Assembly: GCA_046094385.1 (NCBI GenBank)
Contig: JBJTHJ010000056.1
Span: 1-17,317 of the forward strand
Length of the DNA: 17,317 nt
Direction: 5' to 3'
Origin: ZLKRG08 sp046094385
GTDB lineage: Bacteria > Actinomycetota > Actinomycetes > Nanopelagicales > Nanopelagicaceae
The notes under the pieces were generated by a model, which was not told the DNA's origin, searched no databases, and was given only the letters and a program-made list of their open reading frames with translations. How positions within the stretch are numbered: position 1 is the stretch's first letter; each line of letters starts with the position of its first letter. Positions 14,131 to 17,317 of the stretch are shown piece after piece. The position numbers and the translations under genes were made by a program.

Positions 14131-14622
14131 GGCGGTATACATTATGAAATCCGCGAATTCGCGGGTGCGTTCCTTGGCGAAGTGTTCCGCCTCACGCACT
14201 TTCCATTTCCTCATCTCTTCTGCTATCGCTTCACCATCGCGAGCTAGCACTCTTTGCATACCTGTCTCATCATCAACTTCCACCCAATAAAGGGCTTTGG
14301 CAAAGTTACGAATTGCAGATTGGCCAGCACCGACCCCTTCGATGATCAGGGATTCAGAGGGAGTGATTATCTGCTCGGTATCGAATTCTTGGGTAGACCA
14401 ATTATAGATCGGCAAAGAGTAGGGTTGATTGGCACGAAGCGACTCAATTAAAGACCGTAATTTATATGTCAAAGTATCGGTAAGCGCATCGTCCCAGCCG
14501 TTATAAATGCGATCCAAGTGAATGACCTCGCAATTTAGCTCAGCTTTCATCTTTAGAGCCAAAGTGGTCTTGCCAGCTCCAGCTGGTCCATCTATAAGGA
14601 TGATTTGTGGAGTCGAAGCCAT
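14128..14622 (-). CDS. Uncharacterised P-loop nucleoside-kinase-like protein; candidate thiamine kinase
   Basis: The 164-residue protein is a small P-loop kinase of the uridine-kinase-like group common in actinobacteria. It has a Walker A motif GPAGAGKTT at 12-20, HLDRIYNGWDD at 35-45 (substrate-site Asp as in nucleoside kinases), the Walker B-like LIIEGVGAG at 92-100, an LARDGE lid arginine at 128, and a charged C-terminal helix. I do not know a characterised member of this exact subfamily. The ATG at 14622 was chosen because it directly precedes the Walker strand; the 40 extra residues of the longer open frame are pnuT DNA read in another frame. It overlaps pnuT by 31 bp and lies under the TPP riboswitch, which suggests phosphorylation of imported thiamine or a precursor. 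Salvage of another nucleoside-like compound is the alternative. Confidence 0.8.
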   Translation of the reverse strand: MASTPQIILIDGPAGAGKTTLALKMKAELNCEVIHLDRIYNGWDDALTDTLTYKLRSLIESLRANQPYSLPIYNWSTQEFDTEQIITPSESLIIEGVGAGQSAIRNFAKALYWVEVDDETGMQRVLARDGEAIAEEMRKWKVREAEHFAKERTREFADFIMYTA

Positions 14623-15170
14623 CGTACCCAACCAACAATTGCAACTACAGTGAAAGATAGATAGAGCACAGAGGTAAACCAATAGCCAAGCACTGCATAT
14701 TGAATGGTCGCTAAGGTATCTACTGCAAACCAAATTGGCCAAGCCTCATACTTTTCGTAGACCATCAAGGTTTGAGCCAGAAAAGAACCTAAGAAAATCA
14801 AAGCATCCGTTCTATATGCAGCAGCTCCGATATCTTGTAACCAAGGCGTGAAAATAAGCCAGGAAATGATCAATCCAGCTATCCAAATGAAACGATCACG
14901 TAGATTCAACTTCGAGGGCTTAGCACCCTTTGGCCCCCATCCAAACCATCCCCAGATACCAGCTACGACGAAAATGATTTGTAAGAGCGCGGATGCAATC
15001 AGATCCACGCTCCAGAAGAAGATTCCGTAGAGGATGCTTGAAAATATCCACCACGGCCAAGTTATCCTTTTGGCGGTAGTCCCTAACCAAACTCCGATGA
15101 AACTAGTTACGCTTGCAAAAAATTCGAGAAATGAAACTTCGTAACCCCATGCGGTGAAAAATGTAGACAT
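14592..15170 (-). CDS. pnuT: PnuC-family transporter under TPP riboswitch control; thiamine transporter PnuT
   Basis: The 192-residue membrane protein belongs to the PnuC vitamin transporter family. About seven hydrophobic segments are visible, with the family patterns WPWWIFSSILYGIFFW, LLQIIFVVAGIWGWFGW, DALIFLGSFLAQTLMV and WPIWFAVDTLATIQYAVLGYW. Family members carry nicotinamide riboside (PnuC), riboflavin (PnuX) or thiamine (PnuT) by facilitated diffusion, and trapping by phosphorylation inside the cell drives uptake. The TPP riboswitch directly upstream points to thiamine. The ATG at 15170 is preceded by GGAGGT at a 4-nt spacing. An earlier in-frame ATG at 15191 is rejected because it lies within the conserved UAAUGC of the riboswitch. 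The gene overlaps the P-loop kinase by 31 bp. Confidence 0.88.
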   Translation of the reverse strand: MSTFFTAWGYEVSFLEFFASVTSFIGVWLGTTAKRITWPWWIFSSILYGIFFWSVDLIASALLQIIFVVAGIWGWFGWGPKGAKPSKLNLRDRFIWIAGLIISWLIFTPWLQDIGAAAYRTDALIFLGSFLAQTLMVYEKYEAWPIWFAVDTLATIQYAVLGYWFTSVLYLSFTVVAIVGWVRWLRLHKSSL

Positions 15171-15174
15171 GTTT

Positions 15175-15254
15175 ACCTCCCTGGCTCGCATTACCGAACC
15201 GGTTAAGCGGTCGACCCGAAGGTCCTCTCAGCCAACTTTTGGCTCCCGCGTGGT
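15175..15254 (-). promoter_or_regulatory. TPP (thiamine pyrophosphate) riboswitch
   Basis: The RNA shows the conserved TPP-aptamer core in order: GGGAGCC, then GGCUGAGAG, an ACC element, CGGUAAUGCGAG and finally AGGGAGG. The pairings are consistent. P1 is ACC (15254-15252) with GGU (15177-15175), P2 is GCGG (15249-15246) with CCGC (15210-15207), P3 is AGCC (15244-15241) with GGCU (15233-15230), and an extra hairpin GACC-UUCG-GGUC spans 15224-15213. The ribosome binding site GGAGGU of pnuT is the 3' edge of the aptamer and part of P1. Ligand binding should therefore hide it, so control is likely at translation initiation. No terminator hairpin is present. The aptamer begins 6 nt after the stop codon of the prenyl synthase gene. 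Confidence 0.93.
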
Positions 15255-15257
15255 TTT

Positions 15258-15263
15258 ATTCTA
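15258..15263 (-). promoter_or_regulatory. Candidate -10 element for the riboswitch-pnuT transcript
   Basis: TAGAAT on the minus strand begins at the TAG stop of the prenyl synthase gene and would place a transcription start near 15251, at the edge of the aptamer. It is the same hexamer as before aroG. A start this close would clip the short P1 stem, and no good -35 is seen, so read-through from the upstream gene is an equal alternative. Confidence 0.3.
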
Positions 15264-16292
15264 GCGCGAACGTTTTGAAACTAACTGCGCCATCTGCGCC
15301 AGTAGTCCTTTTGCCTCATGATTTATCCCGTTTTGGTCTAAAGCATCCAACGCTGTTTCTACTAATTTTTCGATCAAATTCTCCACATGCGCTACCGCCC
15401 CCGACTTTTCAATGGCCTCTCGGAGTTGGAGTAGCTCAACTTCTGTAAGGTCGCCACCCAATTTCTTGGTGAGGAGTGATTTTGTCTGATCATCACCACG
15501 ATCGTATGCATACGCAATCAGCGCAGTGCGCTTACCTTCTTTGAGATCATCACCTGCGGGCTTGCCTGTTACTTCCGGATCACCGAATACACCCAATAAA
15601 TCATCTCTAAGTTGGAATGCTTCACCTAGTGGCAATCCATATTCAGAGTAGATTCGATAGATCTCATTTTGATTGGAATTCCCAGAGAGTGCTGCCCCAA
15701 AGTGCAATGGCCTTTCGATGCTGTACTTTCCTGATTTGTATCTTGCAATCTTCAAAGAACGTTCAACGCTGAAATTTCTCTGATTTTGCTCGTAGACATC
15801 TAGAAATTGTCCAGCCATCAATTCATTGCGCATTACGGCAAATATTGGAGCGACATTTGCCAGCGCATCTTGGGAGATGCCAGATTGCCCAAGCGCTTGA
15901 TCGCTCCACACCAATGCGATATCACCGATTAAAATCGCGGCAGCTGCCCCAAAAGATTCGCCGTGTATTCTGGAAAAATGGGTGTGAATTGCGGGTTTTC
16001 CTCTTCGAGTATCTGAAGAGTCCATAAGATCATCATGGATAAGCGCGCTTGCTTGCAAAAATTCCAACGCACAGATCGCTTGTAGATTCTCTGAATTTAT
16101 GGAGCCACCTGCACCAATCAGCCCAATCGCTGCAAATAGCGGCCGAAAACGTTTTCCTTCGCCCAGGAATTGCGAGAGTGATTCCGTAACTGGCACGAGT
16201 TGCTCATCTATTTCATTGATCTGCCCAGAGAGCCGCAAAATCTGGGCTTTGAGACTCTGATTTATCTCGGCAGTTAAATTTTCAATGCTCAT
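15261..16292 (-). CDS. idsA: Trans-isoprenyl (probably geranylgeranyl) diphosphate synthase
   Basis: This enzyme chains isopentenyl diphosphate units onto allylic diphosphates. The 343 residues are alpha-helical and carry both Asp-rich motifs: DDLMDSSDTRRG at 87-98 and RDDLLGVFGD at 229-238, with the GEGKRFRPL isopentenyl-diphosphate-binding motif at 44-52. Small residues (Ser83, Ala84) lie four to five positions before the first motif, where FPP synthases often have aromatic residues, so a C20 or longer product is likely. This resembles actinobacterial IdsA/GrcC/CrtE proteins. The start overlaps the CrtI-like gene by 11 bp, favouring a carotenoid or retinal pathway role; quinone or polyprenol synthesis is possible. 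The TAG stop is followed within 6 bp by the TPP riboswitch. Confidence 0.93.
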   Translation of the reverse strand: MSIENLTAEINQSLKAQILRLSGQINEIDEQLVPVTESLSQFLGEGKRFRPLFAAIGLIGAGGSINSENLQAICALEFLQASALIHDDLMDSSDTRRGKPAIHTHFSRIHGESFGAAAAILIGDIALVWSDQALGQSGISQDALANVAPIFAVMRNELMAGQFLDVYEQNQRNFSVERSLKIARYKSGKYSIERPLHFGAALSGNSNQNEIYRIYSEYGLPLGEAFQLRDDLLGVFGDPEVTGKPAGDDLKEGKRTALIAYAYDRGDDQTKSLLTKKLGGDLTEVELLQLREAIEKSGAVAHVENLIEKLVETALDALDQNGINHEAKGLLAQMAQLVSKRSR

Positions 16293-17317
16293 GGCTAGGG
16301 CGATTCTTTATCCCACGGACTGCGTTTGCAAGCAGCTCGCCGGAAATGGCGGCGTGGGCGAGGCAGTCCAAGTGTCTTACTTTGAAGCGATTATGGTTAG
16401 CGCTTCTGATCTTGGTAATTAAGCGATTATCAGCATCGCCTTTTATCGACTCTCGAATTTGATCGATCAAGATATAGCCATCAAAATCACTGATCTCTAA
16501 CTTGCCGGTCAAAACCAACGCGTACTTTCCAGCTGCGATTTTGGTAGCGTAGATGTCGGTGGTAAGTCCATCCTCATGAAAAATCACAGTTCTAATTGGT
16601 AAGTCATCAGGAAAACCCTCAACTCCAAGCAATCTCTGAGCAGGGCGATCAAATTCTTGGCTCGCTTCAATTTTGTAGTCAAAGTCGCGGGTAGTTTCAA
16701 AATTAACACCTAAATCTTGGCAGCGTTGATAAAGCGCTTGGTGCAGCGCACCCATCCCACCTTTGATCTGCCAAATTCCAAAAGATTCCTCGGCGAAGGC
16801 AGCCAAGGAAGACCATTTATATATTCCAGCTGGATAACCGAAGTAAGTGGCATAGTGGGCGATGATCCTCTTTAAATGGGGGCTTTTGATCCAAGGAGCC
16901 CTTAACTTTAGATAGGCAGGGAGATTGGCTCTAAAGATCGAGTACTCCCACTCGATGTAATTCTCCCGAAGTTGATCCCAAAAATACTCGCCACTTTTGA
17001 TAATCAAATCCCACTCAGCTGCAACTTCGGGTCCGAGCTTATTGGTCAACTCCGAAACCCGAGCGCTATGGGAGAGGTTTGCAAAAACTATCTCTACATC
17101 TTCAAATCTAAACTTAAATGCGGGGTCAGAAGGTTGAACCTCCAAGACCTGACCAAAATGCTTACCGGTCTTTTGGAAGAAATCACGGAAAGTCGCAGGT
17201 AAAGTAAGTAGCGGGGCGAAATCAAATTCAAATTCACCAATTTGGGTGTTTTTATATAGATCGCCAGTAAGAAAACATTCATAGTTTTGTCTTGCCAATC
17301 TAGCGGCTGCGGTAAGA
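16282..17317 (-). CDS. CrtI-like FAD-dependent oxidoreductase, divergent (5' end cut off by the window)
   Basis: The frame is open to the window edge. The residues before the internal TTG at 17298 read LTAAAR, matching the helix after the GxGxxG FAD motif, which lies outside the window. EFDFAPLLTLPATFRDFF and the region YATYFGYPAGIYKWSSLAAFAEESFGIWQIKGGMGALHQAL match phytoene desaturase-type proteins, with the GGM motif intact. The protein is short for CrtI: the usual acidic residue and GG(K/R) after the first strand are not recognisable, and the C-terminal FAD-binding GG...HPG motif is replaced by VRHLDCLAHAAISGELLANAV. It overlaps the prenyl synthase gene by 11 bp. It may be a carotenoid desaturase or a divergent relative with another isoprenoid substrate. 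Confidence 0.75.
   Translation of the reverse strand, partial: LTAAARLARQNYECFLTGDLYKNTQIGEFEFDFAPLLTLPATFRDFFQKTGKHFGQVLEVQPSDPAFKFRFEDVEIVFANLSHSARVSELTNKLGPEVAAEWDLIIKSGEYFWDQLRENYIEWEYSIFRANLPAYLKLRAPWIKSPHLKRIIAHYATYFGYPAGIYKWSSLAAFAEESFGIWQIKGGMGALHQALYQRCQDLGVNFETTRDFDYKIEASQEFDRPAQRLLGVEGFPDDLPIRTVIFHEDGLTTDIYATKIAAGKYALVLTGKLEISDFDGYILIDQIRESIKGDADNRLITKIRSANHNRFKVRHLDCLAHAAISGELLANAVRGIKNRPSHEH

Noticed and set aside
14623..14742. A 40-residue hydrophobic, Cys-rich N-terminal extension of the P-loop kinase that resembles a signal peptide
   Set aside because: These bases are the 3' part of pnuT read in another frame. The kinase strand and Walker A motif start right after the ATG at 14622.
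14592..15170. Nicotinamide riboside transporter PnuC, with the adjacent kinase as a nicotinamide riboside kinase
   Set aside because: This was the first reading from protein similarity. The TPP riboswitch directly upstream makes thiamine the better substrate for transporter and kinase; no NAD-related regulatory motif was seen.
17296..17298. TTG as the start of the CrtI-like gene
   Set aside because: Upstream in-frame codons encode LTAAAR, the expected helix after the FAD-binding glycines; the real start lies past the window.
1..17317. Mobile element, CRISPR array, defence or biosynthetic island
   Set aside because: All genes are housekeeping or metabolic families with uniform composition; no transposase, integrase, spaced repeats or tRNA-linked attachment sites were found.

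Overview
The window is ordinary-looking chromosomal DNA from an AT-leaning, very compact actinobacterium. The actinobacterial assignment rests on the divergent glgM(glgA)/glgC pair, a class II DAHP synthase, a PASTA-type Ser/Thr kinase and an actinobacterial-type polyprenyl diphosphate synthase lying near each other, a PPi-type phosphofructokinase of the Amycolatopsis kind, and several promoters that appear to give leaderless mRNAs. Low GC, tiny intergenic gaps and many overlaps fit a streamlined planktonic lineage such as the freshwater acI/Nanopelagicales group. That placement is inference only. I see no rRNA, tRNA, CRISPR array, insertion sequence or phage gene, and no gene-free stretch above about 120 bp.

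Layout. Plus strand, 2-1604: the 3' part of dprA and then era. Minus strand, 3670-1612: glgM and an EamA permease, converging on era. Plus strand, 3732-4955: glgC, divergent from glgM. Minus strand, 6361-4952: xylB, converging on glgC with a shared TTAA stop. Plus strand, 6478-9402: pfp (PPi-type phosphofructokinase), aroG (class II DAHP synthase) and ogt. Minus strand, 17317-9379: a long run of tightly packed genes in the order CrtI-like oxidoreductase (cut by the window edge), polyprenyl diphosphate synthase, TPP riboswitch, pnuT, P-loop kinase, PASTA Ser/Thr kinase, nfo, a second EamA permease, and ltaE, which overlaps the end of ogt.

How the genes work together. GlgC makes ADP-glucose and PPi, and GlgM uses ADP-glucose for alpha-glucan building blocks. 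XylB feeds xylulose into the pentose phosphate pathway. The phosphofructokinase carries the Asp104/Lys124 signature of PPi-dependent enzymes and could consume PPi made by GlgC. AroG takes PEP and erythrose-4-phosphate into aromatic synthesis. The CrtI-like protein and the prenyl synthase suggest isoprenoid or carotenoid metabolism.

The most interesting part is the small unit at 15254-14128. A clear thiamine pyrophosphate (TPP) riboswitch precedes a PnuC-family transporter, so this is a thiamine transporter (PnuT) and not a nicotinamide riboside transporter. Its last codons overlap the start of an uncharacterised P-loop nucleoside-kinase-like protein. That kinase is a candidate thiamine-trapping kinase unrelated to the known thiamine kinase folds.
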